Shown here: positions 33,976 to 42,883 of the stretch, piece by piece
Layout: every line of letters begins with the position of its first letter
Position numbering within the stretch: the stretch's first letter is position 1
From: CAWAND01 sp963783335
GTDB lineage: Bacteria > Chloroflexota > Anaerolineae > Anaerolineales > E44-bin32
Length of the DNA stretch: 64,000 bases
Direction: 5' to 3'
Assembly: GCA_963783335.1 (NCBI GenBank)
Contig: CAWAND010000004.1
Location: 124,001 to 188,000, forward strand
Made by a program: the position numbers and the translations under genes
The notes under the pieces: model-generated
What the model was told of the DNA's origin: nothing
The model's database searches: none
Seen by the model: the letters and a program-made list of their open reading frames with translations, nothing else

Positions 33976-34212
33976 ATGGCAGACACGTACTCGGAAATCC
34001 AAGACATCATTGTTGAACTGCTCGGCGTCGAACCTGACAAAGTCACGCGTGATGCGAAGTTCCGCGAGGATCTCGAGGCAAACTCCCTCGATCTGGTCGA
34101 ACTCATCATGGCGTTTGAAGAGCAATTCGGGGGTGAGATTTCAGACGAGGACGCCCAGAAGATCACGACCGTGGGCGAAGCGGTTGACTATATCGACGCG
34201 CACATGAAATAG
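33976..34212 (+). CDS. acpP: acyl carrier protein
   Basis: A 78-residue ACP with the 4'-phosphopantetheine attachment Ser in 'EANSLDLVELI' (DSL-type, here NSLDLVEL). Typical acidic helices and length are present. It carries acyl chains for fatty acid synthesis. GAGGAGG lies six bases before the ATG. A TACAAT box at 33930-33935 may be its -10. It is separate from the plsX-fabF cluster at 49-51 kb. A strong terminator follows. Confidence 0.93.
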   Translation: MADTYSEIQDIIVELLGVEPDKVTRDAKFREDLEANSLDLVELIMAFEEQFGGEISDEDAQKITTVGEAVDYIDAHMK

Positions 34213-34236
34213 TCGCAAGATTGGACGAGAGAAAAC

Positions 34237-34261
34237 GGGGCCGCGATTGGGCCCCTTTTTT
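34237..34261. terminator. intrinsic terminator after acpP
   Basis: Stem GGGGCC / GGCCCC (34237-34242 with 34250-34255), 7-base loop, then six T. The minus strand reads GTTTTC after the stem, so it can also end the convergent chelatase-type gene. Confidence 0.85.
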
Positions 34262-34263
34262 CG

Positions 34264-35403
34264 TTAAGGGGACTCCGGCTTTTCCATCAGGCGCCGGAGT
34301 TCATCTTCTTCTTCATTCTGGCTGTTGAAGAATTCCCCCATAAAGTCAGATCGTCGCAGTCGGAGCGCCATGGGGGCCACGCGGCGGATATCATCCGGCT
34401 TGGCCTCCAACCTTCCGTCGGCTACGGCCAAGGCGCGTGCTGCCTCAAACATCGTGATCTCAGCCCTTAGCGAATCTATGTCAAGTTCCTGAATCAGATT
34501 GAGGCCGACCTGCTCGGCTGCCTCCGATAGTTTGACGTCTGCCATGGCCTCCCGGGCTTGTGTGAGTTCCTGCTGTGCCAGCGCCGTGGCGTCGGCGTAG
34601 ACCTCGACGACCTGGCGTGGGTTCTTCCGATAGGCCAAAGAGCGCCGATACGCCTCCAGACGATCGTTGGGGTCGGGGAGGCCGCGCGCAATGACCCGCA
34701 ACCCGAACCGGTCCATGATCTGTGGTCGAAGCCGTCCCTCTTCGGGGTTCATTGATCCAATCAAGACAAAGCGCGCTCGGTAGGTGGCGGCTATGGCTCC
34801 TCGGTGGACGCTGTAAATCCCTTGGGCAGCTGCATCCAGTATGGCGTCGACGATCTCATCCTGAAGCAGATTGACTTCGTCCACGTAAAGGACATTCTGG
34901 TCGGCGCGCGCCAGCAAGCCGCGATTGAGGCGCATCCTCTGATGGACGGCGGCGCGCTCGTCCAGTCCGCCAACCACATCTTCAAGGCGCGCATTGAGCG
35001 GTAGTTCGATGAGCCGTACCTGGTCGCTAAATGTGAGAGACTCGCCTTGGCTGTACCGCTTGGCGCAATCAGGGCAGACGGCGTCCATCCCGCCGGCCTC
35101 GATATCTTCAGGTAGACATCCATAGGCGCAGCGGCTGCGTTCAACCTCAGGCAGCAGATCGGACAGGCTTCGGATGGCGGTTGTCTTCCCCGTGCCGCGC
35201 GGGCCGATGAGAAGGGCGCCTCCGATATTGGGATTGATGGCGGCCAGGATCAAAGCCAGCTTCATCTCGTCTTGGCCGACCAGGGCGAGGAACGGAAAAG
35301 GAAGGTGCTCGGCCAGGCCCAGGTCTTCGGGGGCGGGCGCATCAAGGAAACGCTTGGCGCTCGATTTCTCCAGGAGTTCGGTGAGGGAGCGGACCTCGTT
35401 CAC
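34264..35403 (-). CDS. magnesium-chelatase subunit I-type AAA+ ATPase
   Basis: A 379-residue AAA+ ATPase of the ChlI/BchI type: Walker A GPRGTGKTTAIRSL, a Cys-containing insert ('RCAYGCLPEDIEAGG...VCPDCAKRY'), 'IELPLNARLEDVVGGLD', Walker B 'NVLYVDEVNLL' and sensor 'LIGSMNPEEGRLRPQIMDRFG'. The D (VWA) and H subunits are not in the window, so metal chelation for chlorophyll or cobalamin is unproven; it may be a MoxR-like remodelling ATPase. The start is GTG at 35403 with GGAGG upstream, overlapping the thioesterase stop as GTGA. A longer frame exists 18 bases upstream, without support. Confidence 0.82.
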   Translation of the reverse strand: MNEVRSLTELLEKSSAKRFLDAPAPEDLGLAEHLPFPFLALVGQDEMKLALILAAINPNIGGALLIGPRGTGKTTAIRSLSDLLPEVERSRCAYGCLPEDIEAGGMDAVCPDCAKRYSQGESLTFSDQVRLIELPLNARLEDVVGGLDERAAVHQRMRLNRGLLARADQNVLYVDEVNLLQDEIVDAILDAAAQGIYSVHRGAIAATYRARFVLIGSMNPEEGRLRPQIMDRFGLRVIARGLPDPNDRLEAYRRSLAYRKNPRQVVEVYADATALAQQELTQAREAMADVKLSEAAEQVGLNLIQELDIDSLRAEITMFEAARALAVADGRLEAKPDDIRRVAPMALRLRRSDFMGEFFNSQNEEEDELRRLMEKPESP

Positions 35404-35918
35404 GCTGAGCCCTCCTCCCATAATTCACGCTCCCGCTGTTCCAGCCGGTACGCCTGACGGTCACGGCCTGCCTCCAGACGGCGCTTCTCGGTCTCAGTCT
35501 CTGCCAGAAGTCGAGGCACCCTCTTAGGTTGACCGTTTTCGTCCAGCGCAACGTACACGAGATAGGCCGTGTTGGTGTGGGTCTGTTCGCCGGTGACGGG
35601 GTTCTCGGCCAGAACCGATACACGAGATTCGAGCGAGGTGTTGCCGACGTAGGTGACCTCCGCCTGCAGCACGACAAGATCTCCTATCCGGATGGGCTCG
35701 TGAAACCGCATCTGATCGATGGCAACCGTCACCACGCGGCACTGCGCGTGGCGCATCGCCGCCAGCGCCCCCGCCTCGTCGGCGAGTTTCATGATCAACC
35801 CGCCATGGACATCGCCCAGCAGATTGGCATGCTCAGGCTGCATCAACTGGCTGAGGACGACGCGCGATGCGCTGACGGGCTTGGCGGCGGGCATCTCGGA
35901 TTCCTGACCGGAGCTCAA
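35400..35918 (-). CDS. acyl-CoA thioesterase (hot-dog fold)
   Basis: A 172-residue hot-dog thioesterase of the YciA/BACH type: 'QPEHANLLGDVHGGLIMKLADEAGALAA', 'DQMRFHEPIRIGDLVVLQAEVTYVGNTSLE' and 'AYLVYVALDENGQPKRVP' are visible, with a charged helical C-terminal tail. It hydrolyses acyl-CoA to free acid and CoA. The start is either TTG at 35918, forming a TTGA overlap with the previous gene's stop, or ATG at 35894 with AGGA upstream. It overlaps the next gene by 4 bases, so the three genes here form a tight operon. Confidence 0.88.
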   Translation of the reverse strand: MSSGQESEMPAAKPVSASRVVLSQLMQPEHANLLGDVHGGLIMKLADEAGALAAMRHAQCRVVTVAIDQMRFHEPIRIGDLVVLQAEVTYVGNTSLESRVSVLAENPVTGEQTHTNTAYLVYVALDENGQPKRVPRLLAETETEKRRLEAGRDRQAYRLEQRERELWEEGSA

Positions 35919-36298
35919 TCCATGTCCTCTTTCAATTCTCCGCTGTCCGTCGTATGCAGCCGGTTTGGCTCCTCGTCGAGCACGTCTATCTTTTCGAAGG
36001 GGAGCTCGGCCATCATGGGCGGCAAGGGGACTGTGGCGGGAGGGCGGATCCGATTGGGTTCGGGTGGTGGGGTCCGGCGAGGCAGCGGCTTGTCGTAGAT
36101 TCTCTTGCGCAGGATCCGCGGTTCATCCGTCAGCCAGCCAACGTAGACGCCATCGACATCGTACACCTGGCGGTCGGGTGTGACCCATCCGACCCATTCC
36201 CCTATGGTGTTGTAAAGATAGGGAAACACCAGAAGGGCCTCCCAATCACCGGGGGTGGTGTAGATGGGGATTGGTTTGAATTTGGAGTTCACAGACAT
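35915..36298 (-). CDS. hypothetical protein with GWV/GWL repeat
   Basis: A 127-residue soluble protein. The middle holds a short duplicated beta pattern ('GEWVGWVTPDRQVYDVDG' and 'VYVGWLTDEPRIL'), as if a strand pair reports a value; the C-terminal half is Pro-rich and disordered. I do not recognise the family. ATG 36298 is chosen for GGAG seven bases upstream; the frame stays open 14 codons further. It heads the operon with the thioesterase and the AAA+ ATPase. Confidence 0.65.
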   Translation of the reverse strand: MSVNSKFKPIPIYTTPGDWEALLVFPYLYNTIGEWVGWVTPDRQVYDVDGVYVGWLTDEPRILRKRIYDKPLPRRTPPPEPNRIRPPATVPLPPMMAELPFEKIDVLDEEPNRLHTTDSGELKEDMD

Positions 36299-36331
36299 CG
36301 AGTTACTCCAACTCATGGCTTTCAATACCAG

Positions 36332-36337
36332 ATTATA
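36332..36337 (-). promoter_or_regulatory. possible -10 box of the thioesterase operon
   Basis: TATAAT on the minus strand, 33 bases before the ATG at 36298. The -35 region is weak. Confidence 0.4.
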
Positions 36338-36391
36338 CAAACCCCAGGTGCAGAGGGGAACCTACATTCGCTTTTCAGCTGTGGCACGACC

Positions 36392-36883
36392 TCAAGCGAC
36401 GTCCCCATAGGTCCACAGTCGGTTGATCCCGAAGTTCCAAGTCATGACAATCACCACGGCCAAAGCCAGGGCCAAGTTTCGCCCAAGCATGGTGGGATCG
36501 ATGTTGGCTGGCAGGGGGAGATAGTGAGCGCCAAATGCCATGAGGTGCGTGCGCTCGGCGAACCGAATGGCCGGGGCCTCGACAACCGCAAAGAGGGGTG
36601 TCCGAATAGCAAGGCCTAGAAGGCTGACAGCGATGAATTGGCCAACCTGGTGGTGGAGTTTCTTGGACCGTGAGTCTGGGTAGGTCCAGTATCGATTCCA
36701 CAGGAAGTTGCTGGTCACAGCCGCCGAGAACGACATCATGCTGGCTGCCACGCTCCAGATGCCGAAGAGACCGTTGAGAATGTTGAAGGTGCCAAAATCG
36801 ACGACGGCGCCGATGCCGCCCACGACGACGAACTTCATGAACCGTGTCATTTCCCGCTTAACGCGGGGTCGATCCATCGTCAC
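36392..36883 (-). CDS. GtrA-family membrane protein
   Basis: A 163-residue protein with four membrane helices and the GtrA signature: 'FMKFVVVGGIGAVVDFGTFNIL' at the start and 'SNFLWNRYWTYPDS' in the middle, ending 'NFGINRLWTYGD'. GtrA proteins probably flip polyprenyl-linked sugars or help glycosyl transfer across the membrane. The GTG start at 36883 overlaps the stop of the UDP-sugar gene by 4 bases, supporting a shared role in surface polysaccharide. Confidence 0.88.
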   Translation of the reverse strand: MTMDRPRVKREMTRFMKFVVVGGIGAVVDFGTFNILNGLFGIWSVAASMMSFSAAVTSNFLWNRYWTYPDSRSKKLHHQVGQFIAVSLLGLAIRTPLFAVVEAPAIRFAERTHLMAFGAHYLPLPANIDPTMLGRNLALALAVVIVMTWNFGINRLWTYGDVA

Positions 36884-37830
36884 AGGCGCGCCTCGAAATC
36901 TTGGATGGTAAGACCTAGACCCTGTGTCAAATCGATCTTCGGTGTCCAGTCGAGGATCTCTTTGGCCCGAGTGATATCCGGCTGCCGCCGCTCGGGGTCG
37001 GATTCGCCTCGCCGTTCCGGAAGCCGTATGATCTCACTCTTGCTGCCCGTCAAATCCCGGATGGCCTCAGCCAGTTCAAGGATGGTCATTTCGGTCGGGT
37101 TGCCGAGGTTGACTGGATCTTGGAAATCTGAAACCAACAAGCGGTAGAGTCCATCCACCAAATCGTCGACATAGCAGAAGCTTCGGGTTTGGGAGCCGTC
37201 CCCGTATACGGTAAGAGGTTGACCCTTTAACGCCTGGACTATGAAGTTGGGGACAACCCGTCCGTCATCAAGACGCATTCGTGGTCCGTAAGTGTTGAAG
37301 ATTCGGGCGATTCTGGTTTCCAGCGCGTGATAGCGATGGTAGGCCATCGTCATTGCCTCGGCGAAACGCTTCGCCTCATCGTAGACCGAGCGGGGCCCGA
37401 TCGGGTCCACGTGGCCCCAGTAGTCTTCCTTCTGAGGATGGACCTGCGGGTCTCCGTAGACCTCGGAGGTCGACGCCAACAGGAAGCGCGCTTCGTTGGC
37501 GCGGGCTACACCCAATGCGTTGTGCGTGCCGAGACCACCAACCTTGAGTGTCTGGATGGGAAGCTGCGGGTAGCCAAATGGCGAGGCCGGGTTGGGGCTG
37601 GCGGGAGAGGCCAGATGCATGACAACATCCAGACTGCCTGGCACGTAGATAAAATTGGAGACATCGTGCCGAATGAAATGGAAATCATCCCGCCCGGCGA
37701 GGTGGGCGACGTTTTGGATGCTGCCCGTCACCAGATTGTCGATCACCACGACCTGGTGTCCTTCAGCGATGAGTCGGTCGCACAGATGGGACCCAATGAA
37801 GCCAGCGCCACCAGTTACTAGAATTCGCAC
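36880..37830 (-). CDS. UDP-glucuronate decarboxylase-like NAD-dependent epimerase/dehydratase
   Basis: A 316-residue short-chain dehydrogenase (extended type): GGAGFIGSHL for NAD+, 'VMHLASPASP', 'STSEVYGDPQVHPQ' and the catalytic YDEAK in 'PRSVYDEAKRFAEA'. 'IARIFNTYGPRM' and 'TRSFCYVDDLVDG' match UDP-xylose synthase, which converts UDP-glucuronate to UDP-xylose. UDP-glucose 4-epimerase activity is less likely. It is coupled to gtrA by a GTGA overlap. Confidence 0.88.
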   Translation of the reverse strand: MRILVTGGAGFIGSHLCDRLIAEGHQVVVIDNLVTGSIQNVAHLAGRDDFHFIRHDVSNFIYVPGSLDVVMHLASPASPNPASPFGYPQLPIQTLKVGGLGTHNALGVARANEARFLLASTSEVYGDPQVHPQKEDYWGHVDPIGPRSVYDEAKRFAEAMTMAYHRYHALETRIARIFNTYGPRMRLDDGRVVPNFIVQALKGQPLTVYGDGSQTRSFCYVDDLVDGLYRLLVSDFQDPVNLGNPTEMTILELAEAIRDLTGSKSEIIRLPERRGESDPERRQPDITRAKEILDWTPKIDLTQGLGLTIQDFEARL

Positions 37831-37911
37831 TTAGATGTCCTCCCAATGGACGTCTCCGCATAACGGGGACGTCCTCCAAAATCGTCGTCGGCATCTCCCA
37901 GGCATGGGTCC

Positions 37912-39510
37912 TTACGGCTTCCAGTCGCAGGCGCGCGTCTGTCCATCGCCCGTCAATTGCTGGCCCTGAGACGATGTGACATCAACCAGCCATAGGTTGC
38001 CCTGATACAGAACGGCCATTTGGGATCCGTCCGGTGCCCAAGATGCGGGTTGTTGAATGTCGTCACCTTTCAATCCGGGCTGCCCCTCCGCCGGGAACAG
38101 GCTTCGGCGATTGCTGCCGTCGCGGTCAAGGAGCATCAGCCGGTAGGAACTGTCTCGGCTGTCCAGCGGCGATGAGGCCTGGTAGTAGGCCACTGAGTAG
38201 GCCACTTCTCCCGTATCGAGCACGGTCGCCGGCGATACGGCTGGTAGAGAAAACATGCCGGTCCGTTCAGCCAAGGGAAGCGGGGAACCACCATCGGCCG
38301 GCAGCACCATGAGGTTGAAGACAGGCGATGCCGCGGCGGATTCGATTCCCAAGGGCGCTCCATGGTCCACAAAGTACAGCGTCCGATTGTCCTGCCCCCA
38401 GGCGACGCCAGGCACCCAGGCCCAGTCTCCTAAGGTCTGAAAAGGCACTTCGTCGTGCAGTGGGTCGAGAGCGGGCTGGCGGATGTCAATCTGCCCGACG
38501 CCCTCGGCCCGTGCGTAGGCCATGTGCACGCCGTCCGATGCCCACTGGAAGTCTGTTCCCCACCATCCGTACTGTCCCCCGGGATTCACACCAATCAAGG
38601 TGGTTCGCTTGATGACCCGACCATCGGAAGCGATGACGAGGAGATCAAGATCATTGTTCGCCTGCCAGCCCGGCGCAGCCGGACTGGGCTCAACCGTGGA
38701 ATAGGCCAGCATAAGCGGGTCTGCCGTCGGCGCCCAATCCGCGAAATGCACCACATTGTGTGCTTCGAGATCGATCGGTTCAGCTTCGGGATCTCTGGTC
38801 GAGATGATCCACAGACTGTTGATGTCCCCCGATGACTTGGATGCTTGGCGACTGAACAACAGCCAGCCGCCCTCCGGCGAAAGCCGGAAGACCCGACCGT
38901 CGAGGTCACCCGTCACCACCAGGGGGCGTCGATTCCCGGTGTTCTTTTCCATCAACCAGGCGTTGCCTCCGGAAAGGTATGCGAGCTTGCCATCGATCTG
39001 CAGTGGCGTGTAGGATGCCTGCGCGCCGACCATCACAATTTCGGGCTGCGGCTGGTCGATGATCTGCCGTTTCACAGGGTTGCGGCTGACTTCAACTCCT
39101 TCTTCCTCGACAACGCGGTAGGTGATCTCTTCCTTGCCATTGACGCCGGCTTGAATGAGGCGCGTTTCTCCCGTGGGAAGAGACTCATTCTTCAATGTCT
39201 GTCTCTCGAATGGGACCACCACCTGTTCGATTTCAAACCTTTCAGATACGCGCGTGACGGTTATTCGAGTGCCGTCGGTGACGACGGTATAGCCGGGGGG
39301 ATCTACTCGATCGAGTTCTCCCAAATCGACGCCTGCGGTCTGCAGGGCCTGTTGAACAGTGGAGCCACCGGCCACAGCTTGCGATTGGTTGTGGCCATCC
39401 ACATGAATGGTGACCTCGATCGTGCCGGCTGTGGCCGTGGGGCCACCGCAAGCTGTGACGGCCAGCATCATGGACAACGACAGAACCAGGGCGCTGAAGC
39501 AGCGTTTCAT
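37912..39510 (-). CDS. G5-domain lipoprotein with WD40-like beta-propeller
   Basis: A 532-residue lipoprotein: the signal peptide ends in the lipobox LAVTAC (Cys21). Residues ~28-75 look like a DUF348 ubiquitin-like module, followed by a G5-like domain (~95-165, 'RFEIEQVVVPFERQTLKNES'...'GVNGKEEITYRVV'). The rest is a TolB/WD40-like propeller with repeats such as 'LSPEGGWLLFSRQ' and 'WAPDGSQMAVLYQGNLWLVD'. It is surface-exposed and probably binds a polymer or protein; substrate unknown. The next gene upstream starts from a different region, and no operon partner is clear. Confidence 0.78.
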   Translation of the reverse strand: MKRCFSALVLSLSMMLAVTACGGPTATAGTIEVTIHVDGHNQSQAVAGGSTVQQALQTAGVDLGELDRVDPPGYTVVTDGTRITVTRVSERFEIEQVVVPFERQTLKNESLPTGETRLIQAGVNGKEEITYRVVEEEGVEVSRNPVKRQIIDQPQPEIVMVGAQASYTPLQIDGKLAYLSGGNAWLMEKNTGNRRPLVVTGDLDGRVFRLSPEGGWLLFSRQASKSSGDINSLWIISTRDPEAEPIDLEAHNVVHFADWAPTADPLMLAYSTVEPSPAAPGWQANNDLDLLVIASDGRVIKRTTLIGVNPGGQYGWWGTDFQWASDGVHMAYARAEGVGQIDIRQPALDPLHDEVPFQTLGDWAWVPGVAWGQDNRTLYFVDHGAPLGIESAAASPVFNLMVLPADGGSPLPLAERTGMFSLPAVSPATVLDTGEVAYSVAYYQASSPLDSRDSSYRLMLLDRDGSNRRSLFPAEGQPGLKGDDIQQPASWAPDGSQMAVLYQGNLWLVDVTSSQGQQLTGDGQTRACDWKP

Positions 39511-39550
39511 TGCTGGGGCAAAGGGCGACTGGTATAATCGCCTCGGTGGG

Positions 39551-40165
39551 TCATCGGAACCTGCCGGTAAGGGTCATCTCACCGTCCGAAATGTCAATCG
39601 ATTTGATCTCGATCCCAGTCGCCAGGGGCCCCAAGCTCCCGGCAAAAGCTTCCGAAATGGCTGCCGAAACACTGTTCTTGAGCATGTCTGGCATGGGCAC
39701 GGGGCCAAAATCAGCTGAAGTGACTTCGAACGAGAGACTGCCGTCAGGATCGATTGTGGGTGTGATTCCCATCAGGATGTTTGCACGCAGGATGCCACGG
39801 TCCAACGTGGCGAAGAGTTGAATTTCCCCTTGCCTCAGATAAACTTGGGGGTTCTTGATGCCCAGATCGGGGTTTTGCTTGAGGCGAAGAGCAAGAAAAG
39901 ATGTCAATTGGGCCTCGTCGATCTTGAGGCTGACATCTCCAGCGTCTCCCGCTTGGGCGAGGGCACTGGCCCACTCTTGTTGGAGGGTCTTGGCATCTTG
40001 ACTTGAGGTCTCTATGCTAGCACCCGGGCGTTCGGGTCCACCCAGGTTCAACTGGCAGGCCAGAGACGCAAAGATCAATGCCGACACAAAAAGCAGGGCT
40101 CGAAACACGCCGCCCGTTGAAGGGTTTGAACTCGACAAAATTGGCTGCTCCTGACCAAAATTCAC
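39551..40165 (-). CDS. hypothetical lipoprotein
   Basis: A 204-residue protein whose signal peptide ends in a lipobox-like SLAC (Cys37). The mature part is a beta/alpha domain that contains 'SLKIDEAQLTSFLALRLKQNP' and 'VYLRQGEIQLFATLDRG', resembling small tubular lipid-binding lipoproteins (LmeA/YpmS-like). That is a weak match. The start is ATG 40165; the long N-terminal stretch before the helix may mean the true start is downstream. It is divergent from scpB. Confidence 0.6.
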   Translation of the reverse strand: MNFGQEQPILSSSNPSTGGVFRALLFVSALIFASLACQLNLGGPERPGASIETSSQDAKTLQQEWASALAQAGDAGDVSLKIDEAQLTSFLALRLKQNPDLGIKNPQVYLRQGEIQLFATLDRGILRANILMGITPTIDPDGSLSFEVTSADFGPVPMPDMLKNSVSAAISEAFAGSLGPLATGIEIKSIDISDGEMTLTGRFR

Positions 40166-40191
40166 CGGCAGATTATAGCACGGGCGTTCCC

Positions 40192-40773
40192 GTGGACAGC
40201 CGCACCGCTCATCTCCAAGCTGTAGGAGCGAGGGTGGAAGCTGTGCTCTTTGTCGCTCCTGGACCTGTTGAGATCAGCCAGTTGGCGGCGACACTCGAGG
40301 TGTCCCCCCAGGAAGTTGAAGCCAGCCTGGAGCTGCTCGCCGAGAGATATTCGGCGCAAGGCTTGAGCCTCCAACGACATCGAAACCGGATTCAACTCAC
40401 GAGTTCGCCTAAGTATGCCTCTGATATCGAGCGCTTCTTGGAACTAGAGACAACGGCTCGGTTGACGAAGGCGGCTCTTGAAGTCTTGGCGGTGATCGCC
40501 TACCAGCAGCCCACAACGCGCCCCCAAATAGATGATGTTCGAGGCGTGAACTCCGACACGGTCCTGCATACTCTGCTCAGATATGGGCTGATCGAAGAGG
40601 TTGGTCGGAGTGATGCGCCAGGACGGCCAATTCTGTATTCAACGACGCCCGATTTCCTCCACTACTTTGGCCTGCGGTCGATGGAGGACCTTCCTCCGTT
40701 GGATCCGGACGTTGCCCTCGATCTCACCGGCGCCTCATCGGTCATTTCCGAAACCGAGCCTGATGATGAATGA
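40192..40773 (+). CDS. scpB: segregation and condensation protein ScpB
   Basis: About 193 residues forming two winged-helix domains. 'VEAVLFVAPGPVEISQLA' is the usual ScpB N-terminus, and 'ALEVLAVIAYQQPTTRPQIDDVRGVNSD' with 'YGLIEEVGRSDAPGRPILY' is a textbook ScpB signature. It works with ScpA and Smc in chromosome compaction. The exact start is uncertain: GTG 40192 keeps the first helix, GTG 40234 has the better AGGAG, and the frame is open further upstream. scpA is not in the window. It is followed by rluB, overlapping by 8 bases, a common arrangement. Confidence 0.88.
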   Translation: MDSRTAHLQAVGARVEAVLFVAPGPVEISQLAATLEVSPQEVEASLELLAERYSAQGLSLQRHRNRIQLTSSPKYASDIERFLELETTARLTKAALEVLAVIAYQQPTTRPQIDDVRGVNSDTVLHTLLRYGLIEEVGRSDAPGRPILYSTTPDFLHYFGLRSMEDLPPLDPDVALDLTGASSVISETEPDDE

Positions 40774-41530
40774 GCGGCTGCAGAAATACATGGCCAAAGC
40801 CGGACTGGGCTCAAGGCGACACTGTGAGTCCTTGATCCGTGCTGGGCGCGTCACCGTCAATGGCACACCTGCCGAACTCGGCATGTCGGTCGATCCCAAG
40901 CGGGATCAGGTGGTCTTTGACGGCAAGGTTGTCAGCGGCGTGGAGCGGCTCGTTCATCTTGCGCTGAATAAACCGATCGGTGTCTTGTCGTCCCGGAAAT
41001 CCCAAGGTGGATTGCCGACTGTGCTCGACCTCGTGGATATCCCGGAGCGTGTCTATCCCGTTGGCAGATTGGATGCAGATAGTCAGGGCCTGGTGCTGCT
41101 GACCAACGACGGTGAACTGACCTACCGGCTCACACATCCCAAATTCGAATGCGAAAAAGAGTACCTGGTTCTGCTCGACCGATTGCCGACTGAGTCCGAC
41201 ATGAGGGCATGGCGGGGGGGCTTGCATGTCCCCGGAATCGGTGGGACTAGCCCGGCTGACGTCAAGCCCAATTCAAAAAACGCCAAACCCTGGATTCGTG
41301 TCATCATGCACGAAGGCAAGAATAGAGAAATCCGCAGGATTGCAGAGTTGTTGGGGTACAGGGTCAAGCGGCTGATTCGAATCCGAATTGCCGGTCTGCC
41401 ATTGGGTGATTTGAAAGAAGGCGACTGGCGCCATCTGGCTCCCAAAGAGATCGCAGCTCTGCAAGCCAGCGGCAAGCAGGACGAGGGGAAGACCGGCATG
41501 TCGTCCGAGAAACCAAGGGCTGCCCGATAG
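40766..41530 (+). CDS. rluB: RsuA/RluB-family pseudouridine synthase
   Basis: A 254-residue protein with an N-terminal S4 RNA-binding domain ('RLQKYMAKAGLGSRRHCESLI') and a pseudouridine-synthase domain with the catalytic Asp in 'GRLDADSQGLVLLTNDG'. 'EGKNREIRRIAELLGYRVKRLIRIRI' is the conserved C-terminal motif. It modifies uridine in 23S or 16S rRNA; the scpB neighbour favours RluB. Start ATG 40766 (ATG 40763 also possible) overlaps scpB by 8 bases. Confidence 0.9.
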   Translation: MNERLQKYMAKAGLGSRRHCESLIRAGRVTVNGTPAELGMSVDPKRDQVVFDGKVVSGVERLVHLALNKPIGVLSSRKSQGGLPTVLDLVDIPERVYPVGRLDADSQGLVLLTNDGELTYRLTHPKFECEKEYLVLLDRLPTESDMRAWRGGLHVPGIGGTSPADVKPNSKNAKPWIRVIMHEGKNREIRRIAELLGYRVKRLIRIRIAGLPLGDLKEGDWRHLAPKEIAALQASGKQDEGKTGMSSEKPRAAR

Positions 41531-41567
41531 AATGGCGCAGACGCCCGGGAGCGGGCCGGTCTGGCGG

Positions 41568-41576
41568 TGTTATGCT
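41568..41576 (+). promoter_or_regulatory. possible extended -10 promoter of sucCD
   Basis: TGTTATGCT fits an extended -10 element. It would give a leader of about 155 bases before the ATG at 41738; no riboswitch is recognised there. Confidence 0.35.
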
Positions 41577-41737
41577 TTACAGGGGGGGCAAGCAAGGGGG
41601 TGCATGCAACGCGCGTATTTGCGTCAATATGAAGGAAACCGACGATGCGAGACACAGCCAACATGATGGCTCGCAAGAGGTGACTGGATCTGCTGCTGGG
41701 AACGAAGGACGCAGAGGCGTCGAAACAAGGAGTATTG

Positions 41738-42883
41738 ATGAAGCTTCAGGAGTACCAATCCAAACAGATTTTTGCAGAGCATGGAATCGCGATCCCCAAA
41801 GGGCGTGTTGCTGGAACGGCTCGCGAAGCCAAAACGGCGGCCGAGGAATTGGGTGGCAGGGTAGTCATCAAGTCGCAAGTTCTCGTTGGCGGCCGAGGTA
41901 AAGCCGGTGGCATTCGTTTAGTGAAGTCGGCGGATGAGGCGGAGGAGGTCGCGACCGATATCCTTGGTATGAAGATCAAGGGGCTGCCGGTCCGTAAGGT
42001 TTTGGTCGACGAAGCGGCCGATATCTCGACTGAGATCTACCTCGGCGTGACCAACGACAGGGCGCATAGGCGGCCGGTCATCATCGCTTCTGCCGAGGGC
42101 GGGGTGGACATCGAAGAGGTGGCGCGATCCGACCCTGAGAAGATTTTCAGGGTCCACGTCGACCCGTTGCTGGGGCTGCGCGAGTATCAAGCCCGCTATC
42201 TGGCCACGGGCATCGAGCTCCCGCGCGAACAGTGGCGCGACTTCATCTCAATCGCCTCCGGGCTCTACGAAGCCTACGTTGAAACGGATGCCAGCCTGGC
42301 AGAGATCAATCCGCTTGTGATAACCAAGAAGGGCAGTCTGCTGGCTCTGGACGGAAAGATGGTGGTTGACGACAATGCGCTGTTCCGCCACCCAGACCTG
42401 GCCGAAATGCGTGATATCGATGCCGAGGAACCGGCTGAGAGGGAGGCGCGCAAGTACGGCCTTTCGTACGTCAAACTGGACGGCAACATCGGCTGCATGG
42501 TTAACGGTGCCGGGCTGGCGATGGCCACAATGGATGTGATCCACCTGTACGGCGGTTCGCCAGCCAACTTTCTGGATATCGGCGGCGGAGCAGGTCCTGA
42601 CAAGGTGCAAGCTGCCTTGGAGATCATTCTCTCGGACCCAAGCGTGGATACCGTCCTGTTGAACATCTTCGGCGGGATCACGCGCTGCGATGATGTGGCG
42701 CGGGGGATTCTCGCCGCAATCAACGAGATCGAACGCAAGGTGCCCATGGTGACACGCCTGGTTGGAACCAACGAAGTCGAGGGGCGAAAGCTGCTTTCAG
42801 ATGCGGATATGTTGACGGCTTCCTCCCTGGCCGAGGCGGCCCAGAAGGCTGTCGAGGTGGCAAAGGAGATCAAGGTTAGATGA
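41738..42883 (+). CDS. sucC: succinyl-CoA ligase beta subunit SucC
   Basis: A 381-residue ATP-grasp subunit: 'KLQEYQSKQIFAEHGI' at the start, the nucleotide-binding 'VLVGGRGKAGGI', 'AEINPLVI' and 'NIGCMVNGAGLAMATMD', 'FLDIGGGAGPDKV' and 'LLNIFGGITRCDDVA'. It forms succinate plus CoA and NTP from succinyl-CoA in the TCA cycle together with SucD. ATG 41738 follows AAGGAG; the TTG one codon earlier is less likely. It overlaps sucD by ATGA. Confidence 0.97.
   Translation: MKLQEYQSKQIFAEHGIAIPKGRVAGTAREAKTAAEELGGRVVIKSQVLVGGRGKAGGIRLVKSADEAEEVATDILGMKIKGLPVRKVLVDEAADISTEIYLGVTNDRAHRRPVIIASAEGGVDIEEVARSDPEKIFRVHVDPLLGLREYQARYLATGIELPREQWRDFISIASGLYEAYVETDASLAEINPLVITKKGSLLALDGKMVVDDNALFRHPDLAEMRDIDAEEPAEREARKYGLSYVKLDGNIGCMVNGAGLAMATMDVIHLYGGSPANFLDIGGGAGPDKVQAALEIILSDPSVDTVLLNIFGGITRCDDVARGILAAINEIERKVPMVTRLVGTNEVEGRKLLSDADMLTASSLAEAAQKAVEVAKEIKVR

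Noticed and set aside
34264..35403. Evidence for chlorophyll synthesis or phototrophy
   Set aside because: Only a single I-type AAA+ ATPase is present; no bch, puf or carotenoid genes appear, and such ATPases occur in many non-phototrophs.
41531..41737. Riboswitch upstream of sucC
   Set aside because: The leader has short GC-rich inverted repeats but no known riboswitch core or expression platform.
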